From assembly GCA_021808185.1 (NCBI GenBank), contig JAKBCB010000266.1, forward strand, positions 1-5,712: a stretch of DNA of 5,712 nt, read 5' to 3'. A program made the translations under genes and the position numbers. The notes under the pieces were generated by a model. That model was not told the origin of the DNA. It did not search any database and saw nothing but the letters and a program-made list of their open reading frames with translations. Shown here piece by piece: positions 1-5,712 of this stretch; within the stretch, counting starts at the first letter, position 1; each line of letters begins with the position of its first letter. The DNA is from Pseudomonadota bacterium. Lineage in GTDB: Bacteria > Pseudomonadota > Alphaproteobacteria > Acetobacterales > Acetobacteraceae.

Positions 1-266
1 TCCTGGAGAACACGCGCAGCACGCGCACCAACGCGGTGCTGCGCTTGCTGTGCTGGAACATGCAGTACCACACGGCGCATCACGCGTTCCCCGGCGTGCC
101 GTTCCATCGCCTGCCGGACCTGCATCGCGCGCTGTTCACCGCGCGCGGCACCGCGCCGCCGATGATGGGCTATCTGGAATTCCAGCGCGCCGTGCTGCGC
201 GCGTTCCGCGATGGCCGCACCGAGGCCGACTTTCCCGACGACCGCGCCTGGATCGAGGCGCGTTGA
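1..266 (+). CDS. Fatty acid desaturase, C-terminal part (5' end outside window)
   Basis: The reading frame is open from base 3 and ends at TGA 264-266, showing the last 87 residues of a protein whose start lies left of the window. The diagnostic element is the third histidine box of membrane fatty acid desaturases, HTAHH, at visible residues 23-27. It is followed by AFPGVPFHRLPDLH, the usual 'HH-x-P-x-VPFHRLP-x-LH' continuation of this family. In the family such histidine boxes hold a di-iron centre on the cytoplasmic face of the membrane, which introduces double bonds or hydroxyl groups into acyl or related lipid chains. The other histidine boxes and the membrane helices are not visible, so substrate and regiochemistry cannot be assigned; a related hydroxylase is possible. 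The next gene starts 2 bases after the stop, so the two are probably co-transcribed and translationally coupled. Confidence 0.85.
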   Translation, partial: LENTRSTRTNAVLRLLCWNMQYHTAHHAFPGVPFHRLPDLHRALFTARGTAPPMMGYLEFQRAVLRAFRDGRTEADFPDDRAWIEAR

Positions 267-268
267 GC

Positions 269-1105
269 ATGCAACGGCTGAAGGTCTATCAGGCGCTGTG
301 GGCGATGGAGCACGGCCGCGCCGGCGAGCCGCAGCCGGATTTCGCGGACAGTTTCGACCGGGTGAAGGAAGCCGGCTTCGACGGCATGGCGATCGACCTC
401 GGCGCGCTGAGTTTCGCGCAGGCGCGGCAGACCGTGCCGCATTTCGCCCGCACCGGCCTCGGCGGCCTGCTCACCGGGTTTCCGCGCTCCATCGAGGATC
501 TGCGCCCGGCGCTGCATCTGGCCAAGGATATCGGCGCGCCCTTTGTCGTGGTGATCGGACAGGTCATGCCGCTGTCCGTCGCCGGGATGATTCCGGTGGT
601 GCGCGAATGGCTGCGCCTCGCGGCCGAGGAGGCGATGCCGATCCAGTTCGAGACGCACCGCAACTGCATCACCAACGACCTGTTCGCCACCGCGCAGTTG
701 CTCGACGCGGTGCCGGAGATGCGGCTTGCCGCCGACCTGTCGCACTACGTCGTGGACCGCGAGATGCCGTGCCCGCCGCCAGCCGACTTGCAGGCGCTGA
801 TCGGACGCATCCTGGCGCGCTCGGACAGCTTTCAGGGCCGCGTGGCGGCGCGCGGGCAAATCCAGATTGCGCTCGATTTCCCGCGGAACGCCAAATGGGT
901 GCGCCTGTTCCGCGACTGGTGGCGGGCCGGCTTCGCCGACTGGCGCGCCCGCGCGGGGGCCGAGGAGACCTGTGTCTTTCTGTGCGAACTCGGCCCGCCC
1001 GACTACGCGATCACCGATGCGAACGGGTTGGAACTGTCCGACCGCTGGGCCGAATCGCTGGCCCTGCGCGACATGGCGCGCGCGCTGTGGGCGCAGACCG
1101 GCTGA
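269..1105 (+). CDS. TIM-barrel protein, sugar phosphate isomerase/epimerase family
   Basis: A 278-residue protein with the layout of the xylose isomerase-like TIM-barrel (AP endonuclease 2) superfamily: 'VKEAGFDGMAIDLG' at residues 32-45 (an early strand), FETH at 127-130, ADLSH at 155-159 and FLCELGPP at 237-244. Family members bind a divalent metal with Glu and His/Asp from such motifs; E128, D156, H159 and E240 are the likely ligands. They usually isomerise or epimerise sugars or inositol derivatives, but the substrate cannot be read from this sequence. Where many relatives have a 'HxRV' ligand histidine, this protein has QGRV (Q189), so metal binding or activity may differ. ATG at 269 is chosen because homology-like sequence begins there; the frame stays open upstream only as a shadow of the desaturase gene. 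There is no strong ribosome binding site (GAGG at 254-257 is distant), which fits coupling to the desaturase stop. No signal peptide is seen, so the protein is probably cytoplasmic. Confidence 0.82.
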   Translation: MQRLKVYQALWAMEHGRAGEPQPDFADSFDRVKEAGFDGMAIDLGALSFAQARQTVPHFARTGLGGLLTGFPRSIEDLRPALHLAKDIGAPFVVVIGQVMPLSVAGMIPVVREWLRLAAEEAMPIQFETHRNCITNDLFATAQLLDAVPEMRLAADLSHYVVDREMPCPPPADLQALIGRILARSDSFQGRVAARGQIQIALDFPRNAKWVRLFRDWWRAGFADWRARAGAEETCVFLCELGPPDYAITDANGLELSDRWAESLALRDMARALWAQTG

Positions 1106-1106
1106 G

Positions 1107-2339
1107 CTATCCGCCCAACCTCGGCACCAGCTCGGCCACCGCCGCTTCCCGCGGTGCCACGGTGACAAGCGCCCCCTTCTGCCATTGCGACAGATATGGC
1201 GCCGCGCGCGTGTTCTGGCCCTTCTCGTTGAACTTCACGCCAAAGCCGCCGACCAGCGAGCCCGGCGGCGCGTCCGTGGCAAGGATCGCCGCGCGCAGCT
1301 TGTCGTGCTCGAACGTGCCCGCGCGCCGCAGCGCCTCGTAGAACAGCCGGGCACCGGCGAAACACACGAGGCTGTGGCCGGAGCGGGGTGGGGCGCCGTA
1401 TTTGCGCTGATAGGCGGCCGCGACCTCCGCCGCCCCGGGCGCCACGATGGCCGAGACGCGATACTGCGTCACATCCACGTTCAGCACGCCCTCGATCTCC
1501 GCGCCGAGCGCCTGCGCGGTGTCGTTCAGCGAGTAGCCGCCGCCGGCGCCGATCACCATGCGCGGGCGCCACTCGGCCTGCTTCAGCGCGCGGTGGAACA
1601 GCACCACGTCGGTGGCGTGGCCGGTGTGCAGCACCACGTCGGCATTGGCGCCACGCAGCCGTTGCGCCAGCGGCGCCAGATCGATGCTGGCCGCCGGGTA
1701 CGGAATGCGCTCGATCAGCGTCAGGTCGCGTTCCTTGCAGCGCTTTTCCTGCGCGGCCGCGACCGCCGAGCCTGTCTGCCCGTCCTCGTGCAGCAGCGCG
1801 ACGCGCAGCGCCGACGGCTCCGTCCCCCAGCGTGGCGCCAGTTCGTCGGCCACCGTGTCGGCGGCCAGCGTGCCGCAGGCGCTCGCCAGCGGGGCGGTGC
1901 GAAAGATCAGCTTCAGGCCGCGCTCGGTCACCGCGTCCGCCAGGGCGTCGAGTTCGAAATACGGCATCCCCGCCAGCTCCGTCACCGCCGAGGCGGCGAG
2001 CGCGACGGCGGCGGCGTAGGAGCCGAACACGCAGCCGACCTTGGCCTGTTCCAGCAGCCGCTTGGCCTCCGCCGCCGCCGCCGCAGCGTCCGCCGCGTCG
2101 CCGCGCGCAATGGTGATCGGGCGCCCGAACAGCCCGCCGGCGGCGTTGCATTCGTCGGTGGCCAGATCGAGCCCGCGAAAGCTCTCGTCGCCCATCAGCG
2201 ATAGGCTGCCGGACAGTGGAAACAGCGCGCCCACGGCCAAGGGTTGCGGCCCGGCGGCGTGCGCGCGGCGCGGCACCATGCCCCCGGCGGCCGCGGCGGC
2301 AAGGCCGGCGCCGAGAAGCCTGCGGCGGGTCGTCGGCAC
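1107..2339 (-). CDS. ABC transporter substrate-binding protein, branched-chain amino acid/amide (LivK-like) type
   Basis: A 410-residue exported binding protein of the periplasmic binding protein type 1 fold (Peripla_BP_6/LivK group). The N-terminus has a twin-arginine signal: T4-R5-R6-R7-L8-L9, an Ala/Gly-rich hydrophobic stretch (about 10-20) and a likely cleavage site AHA|A after residue 28. The mature protein opens with 'VGALFPLSGSLSLMGDESFRGLDLA' (36-60), followed by NAAGGLFGRPI (65-75), the usual start of this family. 'VFGSYAAAVALAAS' (104-117) is the typical ligand-pocket segment, and LVGGFGVKFNEKGQN (362-376) the usual C-terminal motif. It should capture a small solute in the periplasm and deliver it to an ABC permease; ligand unknown (amino acid, amide, urea or an aromatic acid are all possible). 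The GTG start at 2339 is set by a good ribosome binding site and by the Tat motif. No permease or ATPase gene is adjacent downstream, where a convergent gene ends one base away. A regulator-associated AmiC-like sensor role is a less likely alternative given the signal peptide. Confidence 0.88.
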   Translation of the reverse strand: MPTTRRRLLGAGLAAAAAGGMVPRRAHAAGPQPLAVGALFPLSGSLSLMGDESFRGLDLATDECNAAGGLFGRPITIARGDAADAAAAAAEAKRLLEQAKVGCVFGSYAAAVALAASAVTELAGMPYFELDALADAVTERGLKLIFRTAPLASACGTLAADTVADELAPRWGTEPSALRVALLHEDGQTGSAVAAAQEKRCKERDLTLIERIPYPAASIDLAPLAQRLRGANADVVLHTGHATDVVLFHRALKQAEWRPRMVIGAGGGYSLNDTAQALGAEIEGVLNVDVTQYRVSAIVAPGAAEVAAAYQRKYGAPPRSGHSLVCFAGARLFYEALRRAGTFEHDKLRAAILATDAPPGSLVGGFGVKFNEKGQNTRAAPYLSQWQKGALVTVAPREAAVAELVPRLGG

Positions 2340-2344
2340 GCTGC

Positions 2345-2351
2345 TCCCTCC
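2345..2351 (-). promoter_or_regulatory. Ribosome binding site that decides the GTG start of the substrate-binding protein gene
   Basis: Read on the minus strand, the bases are GGAGGGA, followed by GCAGC and then GTG at 2339-2337. The GGAGG core lies 7 bases from the start codon, a good spacing. No in-frame ATG sits between this site and the Tat signal, and the only nearby ATG (2374-2372) is out of frame, so GTG is the likely start. Confidence 0.75.
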
Positions 2352-2398
2352 GGTCGGTGCGAGGGCACAAGCATCCGACGCGGGCGGCGCGGGCGCAA

Positions 2399-2432
2399 CC
2401 CGGTTTCGGGTGACGCCCGGTTTTGGGTGACG
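2399..2432. repeat. Two tandem copies of a 17-base repeat in the divergent promoter region
   Basis: Copy one is CCCGGTTTCGGGTGACG (2399-2415) and copy two is CCCGGTTTTGGGTGACG (2416-2432). They are directly adjacent and differ at a single base (C2407 versus T2424). Each copy also contains a small inverted repeat, CCC(G)...(C/T)GGG, which could fold as a weak hairpin. The copies lie 60-93 bases upstream of the binding-protein start and 61-94 bases upstream of the oxidoreductase start. Repeated sites of this spacing (17 bases, about 1.6 helical turns) may bind a regulator, but simple slippage duplication would look the same. Confidence 0.8.
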
Positions 2433-2478
2433 CCTTGACGGCACCCGTGCGAAGGCAAACCTTCCGCCGGCCAATGGC

Positions 2479-2484
2479 AGGAGA
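2479..2484 (+). promoter_or_regulatory. Ribosome binding site of the quinone oxidoreductase gene
   Basis: AGGAGA lies 8 bases before ATG 2493. It supports this start over the ATG at 2511 (internal Met7), and the family's N-terminal sequence also begins here. Confidence 0.7.
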
Positions 2485-2492
2485 CGTCGCCG

Positions 2493-3497
2493 ATGACCGT
2501 TCCGCAATCCATGACATTCGTCGCCACCGACGGCGCGGGCGGGCCGGAGGTGATGCGGCTGGCCACCGGCCCGGTGCCGGCGCCCAAGCCGGACGAGGTG
2601 CTGATCCGGGTGCAGGCGGCGGGCGTCAACCGGCCCGACGTGGCGCAGCGCCAGGGCGCCTATCCGCCGCCGCCGAATGCGAGCCCCATTCTCGGCCTGG
2701 AGGTGGCGGGCGAGGTCGTGGCGGTGGGGGCGCAGGTGCGCGGCCTGAAGCCCGGCGAGCGCGTGTGCGCCCTGACCAATGGCGGCGCTTACGCCGAATA
2801 CTGCGTGGCCCCCGAGGCGCAATGCCTGCCCTGGCCGGACGGCTACGACGCGCCGCGCGCCGCGGCCCTGCCTGAAAACTATTTTACCGTCTGGGCCAAT
2901 GTCTTCATGCATGGCCGGCTTGCGCGCGGCGAGTCCCTGCTGGTGCATGGCGGCAGCTCCGGCATCGGCGTCACCGCGATCCAGTTGGCCGAGGCATTCG
3001 GCGCCACCGTCTATGCCACCGCCGGCTCGGACGAGAAGGTCGCGGCGTGCCAGAAATTCGGCGCGGCGGCGGGGATCAACTACCGCACGGAGGATTTCCT
3101 CGACGCCATCAAGCGCCTCACCGATGGGCGCGGCGTGGACGTGGTGCTCGACATGGTCGGCGCGCCGTATTTCCACCGCAACCTGCGCTGCCTCGCGATG
3201 GACGGGCGGCTGGTGCAGATCGCGTTCCTGCAAGGCTCGAAGGTCGAAAACTTCGACCTGATGCCGGTGATGACGCGGCGGCTGACCATCACCGGCTCGA
3301 CCATGCGCCCGCGCACGACGGCGCAGAAGGGCGAGATCGCCGACGCGCTGCGGGAGAATGTCTGGCCGGTGCTGTCGCATGGCCGCTGCGGCCCGTCGAT
3401 CTTCGCCACCTTCCCGCTGGCCGAGGCGCAGGCCGCGCACGCGCTGATGGAAAGCAGCGCGCATGTCGGGAAAATCATGCTGCGCGTGGCGGATTAG
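2493..3497 (+). CDS. Zinc-free NAD(P)H:quinone oxidoreductase, PIG3-like (MDR superfamily)
   Basis: A 334-residue medium-chain dehydrogenase/reductase, the usual length for the quinone oxidoreductase branch. The N-terminal GroES-like catalytic domain runs to about residue 125, with 'DEVLIRVQAAGVNRPDVAQRQGAYPPPPNASPILGLEVAGEV' at 34-75. The segment LPENYFTVW (126-134) is characteristic of the PIG3/TP53I3-like subgroup. The Rossmann domain carries the cofactor motif HGGSSGIG (152-159), and the dinucleotide-binding acid/Ser region 'ATAGSDEK' (175-182) suggests NADPH. The cysteine/histidine ligands of the zinc-binding alcohol dehydrogenases are absent. The expected reaction is NADPH-dependent reduction of quinones or alpha,beta-unsaturated carbonyls in the cytoplasm; the real substrate is unknown. 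An alpha/beta hydrolase gene follows 4 bases after the TAG stop, so the two form one transcription unit. The promoter should lie in the divergent region upstream. Confidence 0.92.
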   Translation: MTVPQSMTFVATDGAGGPEVMRLATGPVPAPKPDEVLIRVQAAGVNRPDVAQRQGAYPPPPNASPILGLEVAGEVVAVGAQVRGLKPGERVCALTNGGAYAEYCVAPEAQCLPWPDGYDAPRAAALPENYFTVWANVFMHGRLARGESLLVHGGSSGIGVTAIQLAEAFGATVYATAGSDEKVAACQKFGAAAGINYRTEDFLDAIKRLTDGRGVDVVLDMVGAPYFHRNLRCLAMDGRLVQIAFLQGSKVENFDLMPVMTRRLTITGSTMRPRTTAQKGEIADALRENVWPVLSHGRCGPSIFATFPLAEAQAAHALMESSAHVGKIMLRVAD

Positions 3498-3501
3498 GCC
3501 G

Positions 3502-4266
3502 GTGATCCTGCACGCCGTCGAACGCGGCGAGGGCGCGCCGGTCGCCCTGCTGCACGGACTGTACGGCCAGGCCAATAATTTCGCGACGGTGCAGCGCCGG
3601 CTGGCCGAGCGGCACCGTGTCATTGCGCTGGACATGCGCAACCACGGCGCCAGTCCACACGTGTCCTCCATGTCCTATCCGGCGATGGCCGAGGACGTGC
3701 TGGAGACGCTGCGCCACATGGGCGCGCTGCCCTGCGCGCTGGTCGGGCACTCGATGGGCGGCAAGGTGGCGATGATGGCGGCGCTGGCGGCCCCGGCCGC
3801 CGCCTCGCGCCTGCTGGTCGCCGACATCGCGCCGGTGGCCTACGACCACGCGGAGTTTCACGCCCGCTACATCGCGGCGATGCGGGCGGTGGATCTGCAT
3901 CCCGGCCTGACGCGCGCCGAGGCCGACGCCGCGCTCGCCGAGGCCGTGCCGGACAAGGCGACGCGCGCCTTCCTGCTGCTGAACCTGCGGCCTGGCGCGG
4001 CCCCGTCCTGGCGGCTGAATCTGGACGCCATTGCCGAGGCCATGCCCGCGCTCGCCGGCTGGCCGGAGCCGGAGGAGGGGCCGTATCCCGGCCCGACCCT
4101 GTTCCTGGCCGGCGGCCGTTCCGACTACATCCGCCCGGAGTATCGCCCGGCCATGCGCGCGCTGTTCCCGGCGATGCGGCTGGTCACGCTGCGCGACGCC
4201 GGGCATTGGGTGCACGCCGACGACCCGGAGGGGTTTTTGGGCGTGGCGGAGACGTTTCTGGGCTGA
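3502..4266 (+). CDS. Alpha/beta hydrolase, YbfF-like esterase
   Basis: A 254-residue single-domain alpha/beta hydrolase of typical length for the YbfF-type carboxylesterases. It opens with LLHGLYGQANNF (16-27), where HG forms the oxyanion loop. It continues with 'RHRVIALDMRNHGASPH' (37-53) and MSYPAMAEDV (57-66), both typical of this group, then the nucleophile elbow GHSMGG (82-87, S84). The remaining triad is D208 in GGRSD and H235 in AGHWVH, so the catalytic set is complete. It should hydrolyse small esters or thioesters in the cytoplasm; no signal peptide is seen. The GTG at 3502 is chosen as start because the family sequence begins directly there ('ILHAVERGEG') and it falls just after the oxidoreductase stop. 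An in-frame ATG at 3463 would add 13 unrelated residues overlapping that gene. Ribosome binding is weak (AGG at 3496-3498), consistent with translational coupling. The partnership with the oxidoreductase is suggestive but does not define a pathway. Confidence 0.88.
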   Translation: MILHAVERGEGAPVALLHGLYGQANNFATVQRRLAERHRVIALDMRNHGASPHVSSMSYPAMAEDVLETLRHMGALPCALVGHSMGGKVAMMAALAAPAAASRLLVADIAPVAYDHAEFHARYIAAMRAVDLHPGLTRAEADAALAEAVPDKATRAFLLLNLRPGAAPSWRLNLDAIAEAMPALAGWPEPEEGPYPGPTLFLAGGRSDYIRPEYRPAMRALFPAMRLVTLRDAGHWVHADDPEGFLGVAETFLG

Positions 4267-4281
4267 GCGGCAGCGCGCCGG

Positions 4282-5712
4282 TCAGTCCTCCGTCCGCCAG
4301 GGCGAGCGGTCGTTCCAGCGCAGCAGCGCCTCGTTCGCCCATGCCGTGGATTTATCGGTGTGGCAGACGTTGCAGGCGTTCGGGATCTTCAGGCTCTCGG
4401 TGCGGGCGGGCGTGACGAAGTGGAAGGTGTGGCTGCTCACGTTCACGTCGGCGATGGTCTGCGCGATCTTCGGCATGTGGCAGGCGGTGCATTGGCTGCC
4501 GGTGCTGCCGGCGGCGTGGTGCGTGTGCTGTTCCAGCGTCGCCGCGTGCGGCCCGTTCTGCGAATTGGGTCCGTGGCAGGACAGACAGATTCCGCTGCCG
4601 GGCGCGCGCAGCATGGCGTCGTTGTCCGACCCGTGCGGGTCGTGGCAACTGAAGCAGGTGACGCCGCGCGCGTACATCAGGCTGGTGACGAAATCGTTGC
4701 CCTGCATGCGGTTCTTGTGGGCGGTGCCGTCGGGGAAATGGGTGAAGCTGGTCTCGCCCAGCTTGTGATCCTCCAGCTTCCAGAAATCCCGCAGCCGCAA
4801 GCCCATGTGAAAGCCGACCGGCCAGTCATAGTATTTGCCGGCGATCGGGTTTTGCAGGGTCCGCCCCTGGGAATGGCACTGGATGCAGGTGTCGCTGGCC
4901 TGAATGGCATCCAGCCGCGCCGGATTGACGATGGTCTGGCGCACCGGGTTGGCGACATGCGCGCTGCCGGGGCCGTGGCAGCGCTCGCAGCCCACATTCC
5001 ATTCGGTCGGCGTCTTGGTGGTGATGTCGTAGTTCACCGAATGGCAGCCGTCGCACAGCGGGCCGGTGGGACGCTGGTCGTTGGCGGGGGGGTAGAACGC
5101 CACCCACCAGTCGGCGCCCTCCGGCACGAAATACTTTCGCCACATCCGGTGCGTGACATCCCATTGCGCCGGCAGCGGAAAGAAATCGTCGCCGACCTTC
5201 TTGAAGTAGCGTTGTTTCCACTTGCTGCCATAGACGAAGGCGATGTCGTCCTTGCCGAAGGTCAGCAGCGGATCGGGTTTCGACATGTCCGGAATAATGG
5301 CATCTGGGTGCGCTCTGGGGTCGAGGACGACATTGGCCATGCGCGTCTTTTTCCAGCGCTCGTAGATCGCGCCGTGGCAGGACTGGCAGGCAGCGGAGCC
5401 GACATAGTGCGCGGCCGTCGCGGCCACCGGCGTGGGCGTGAGCGGGGCGACCAGCGGCAGGTGCCGCAGATAGGCGACGAGCTGCCAGAGCTGTGCCTCC
5501 GGCATCGACCACGCCGGCATCCCGGTGTTCCGGATGCCGTTGCGGATGTGATAGAACATCTCGCCGTCGCTCAGGCCCGCGATGTCGATGCCGCGCAGCG
5601 CCGGCGGGCGAGGATATTGTCCGGCGCCGATCTCGGTCCTGCCGCTGCCGTCGTAGGCGTGGCAGATTTCGCATTTCTGGCGGAACAAGTCTTGCCCCGC
5701 CGCGATGCCGGC
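4282..5712 (-). CDS. Multiheme c-type cytochrome, nine hemes visible (5' end outside window)
   Basis: The visible part is 476 residues, ends at TGA 4284-4282, and is open through the right edge, so the signal peptide and start are missing. It has two regions. Visible residues 1-85 are a class I cytochrome c module: GQDLFRQKCEICHAYDGSG with heme site CEICH (14-18), and TGMPAW (63-68) giving the likely axial Met65. After a Pro/Ala linker (about 90-100), eight more CxxCH sites follow: CQSCH 109, CDGCH 220, CERCH 242, CIQCH 276, CFSCH 353, CLSCH 376, CTACH 408 and CNVCH 447. This arrangement resembles multiheme proteins of the cytochrome c554 and doubled-CxxCH kind. Histidines outside the motifs (for example H252, H360, H396, H398, H399) could serve as distal ligands. 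Such proteins are exported, loaded with heme by the Ccm system, and move electrons in the periplasm or at the cell surface. A redox enzyme function is possible but no substrate can be named. The gene converges on the esterase gene with 15 bases between stops. Confidence 0.9.
   Translation of the reverse strand, partial: AGIAAGQDLFRQKCEICHAYDGSGRTEIGAGQYPRPPALRGIDIAGLSDGEMFYHIRNGIRNTGMPAWSMPEAQLWQLVAYLRHLPLVAPLTPTPVAATAAHYVGSAACQSCHGAIYERWKKTRMANVVLDPRAHPDAIIPDMSKPDPLLTFGKDDIAFVYGSKWKQRYFKKVGDDFFPLPAQWDVTHRMWRKYFVPEGADWWVAFYPPANDQRPTGPLCDGCHSVNYDITTKTPTEWNVGCERCHGPGSAHVANPVRQTIVNPARLDAIQASDTCIQCHSQGRTLQNPIAGKYYDWPVGFHMGLRLRDFWKLEDHKLGETSFTHFPDGTAHKNRMQGNDFVTSLMYARGVTCFSCHDPHGSDNDAMLRAPGSGICLSCHGPNSQNGPHAATLEQHTHHAAGSTGSQCTACHMPKIAQTIADVNVSSHTFHFVTPARTESLKIPNACNVCHTDKSTAWANEALLRWNDRSPWRTED

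Larger units (their letters stand above)
2340..2492. promoter_or_regulatory. Divergent intergenic region between the binding-protein gene and the quinone oxidoreductase gene
   Basis: These 153 bases separate two divergent start codons, so promoters for both the minus-strand binding-protein gene and the plus-strand oxidoreductase/hydrolase pair should lie here. I cannot identify a convincing -35/-10 pair. TTGACG at 2435-2440 matches a -35 box, but the bases 17 further on (AACCTT) are a poor -10. The region holds a 17-base tandem repeat (2399-2432) and a short palindrome, GCACCCGTGC, at 2441-2450. Either could be an operator; no function is proven. Confidence 0.5.

Noticed and set aside
50..268. 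Upstream extension of the TIM-barrel frame (73 extra codons).
   Set aside because: It lies wholly over the desaturase coding region in another frame, is Arg/Ala/Pro-rich and lacks family similarity; the ATG at 269 fits the family start.
2066..2110. GCC/GCG triplet-rich tract that looks like a microsatellite.
   Set aside because: It encodes the Ala-rich stretch at about residues 81-91 of the binding protein, a usual variable helix region in high-GC genomes, and is not a perfect repeat.
2435..2463. TTGACG plus a 17-base spacer as a sigma-70 promoter for the oxidoreductase gene.
   Set aside because: The -10 position reads AACCTT, matching the consensus at only two of six bases, so I do not call a promoter.
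3463..3501. ATG at 3463 as the start of the esterase gene.
   Set aside because: The 13 added residues (MSGKSCCAWRIRP) do not look like the family N-terminus and are a frame-shifted copy of the oxidoreductase's last codons.
1107..3671. A very long minus-strand open frame (854 codons) extending from the binding-protein gene back through the oxidoreductase gene.
   Set aside because: Only the part from the GTG at 2339 downstream resembles a protein. The upstream part is the antisense of a well-supported gene and stays open because high-GC codon bias removes stop codons.
4267..4281. Possible bidirectional terminator between the esterase and cytochrome genes.
   Set aside because: The 15-base gap shows no stable hairpin or T-run; at this GC content short complementary stretches are expected by chance.
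4031..4768. Plus-strand open frames of 245 and 69 codons (4206-4415) over the esterase and cytochrome genes.
   Set aside because: They are antisense or out-of-frame shadows; the opposing cytochrome frame is fixed by nine heme motifs.

Overview
This is an ordinary-looking chromosomal stretch from a high-GC bacterium. The dense GC-rich codon use and the protein types (a Tat-type LivK-like binding protein, a PIG3-type quinone oxidoreductase, a YbfF-like esterase) suggest an alphaproteobacterium, perhaps in the Rhodospirillales/Acetobacteraceae. That placement is inferred from general familiarity, because no marker gene is present. Six protein genes cover almost the whole window. I see no RNA genes, insertion sequences, CRISPR arrays or phage genes.

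Layout. (1) Bases 1-1105, plus strand: the 3' end of a membrane fatty acid desaturase, followed 2 bases later by a TIM-barrel protein of the sugar phosphate isomerase/epimerase (AP endonuclease 2-like) family. (2) Bases 1107-2339, minus strand: a periplasmic substrate-binding protein of the branched-chain amino acid/amide ABC transporter type with a twin-arginine signal. It runs tail-to-tail against the TIM-barrel gene with one base between the stop codons. (3) Bases 2340-2492: a 153-base divergent intergenic region with two tandem copies of a 17-base repeat. (4) Bases 2493-4266, plus strand: a two-gene unit, a zinc-free NAD(P)H:quinone oxidoreductase followed 4 bases later by an alpha/beta hydrolase with a GTG start. 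(5) Bases 4282-5712, minus strand: a multiheme c-type cytochrome running off the right edge, with nine CxxCH sites visible. Its first heme sits in a class I cytochrome c module fused to an eight-heme region.

How the genes relate. The two close plus-strand pairs (desaturase/TIM barrel, oxidoreductase/hydrolase) are probably co-transcribed. The binding protein has no permease or ATPase genes next to it here and may be an orphan. The cytochrome is an exported electron carrier or oxidoreductase, and its partners, if clustered, lie past base 5712. Nothing ties all six genes into one pathway.

I do not find a clearly new system. The points most worth a second look are the nine-heme cytochrome, the substituted histidine in the TIM-barrel protein, and the tandem repeat in the divergent promoter region.
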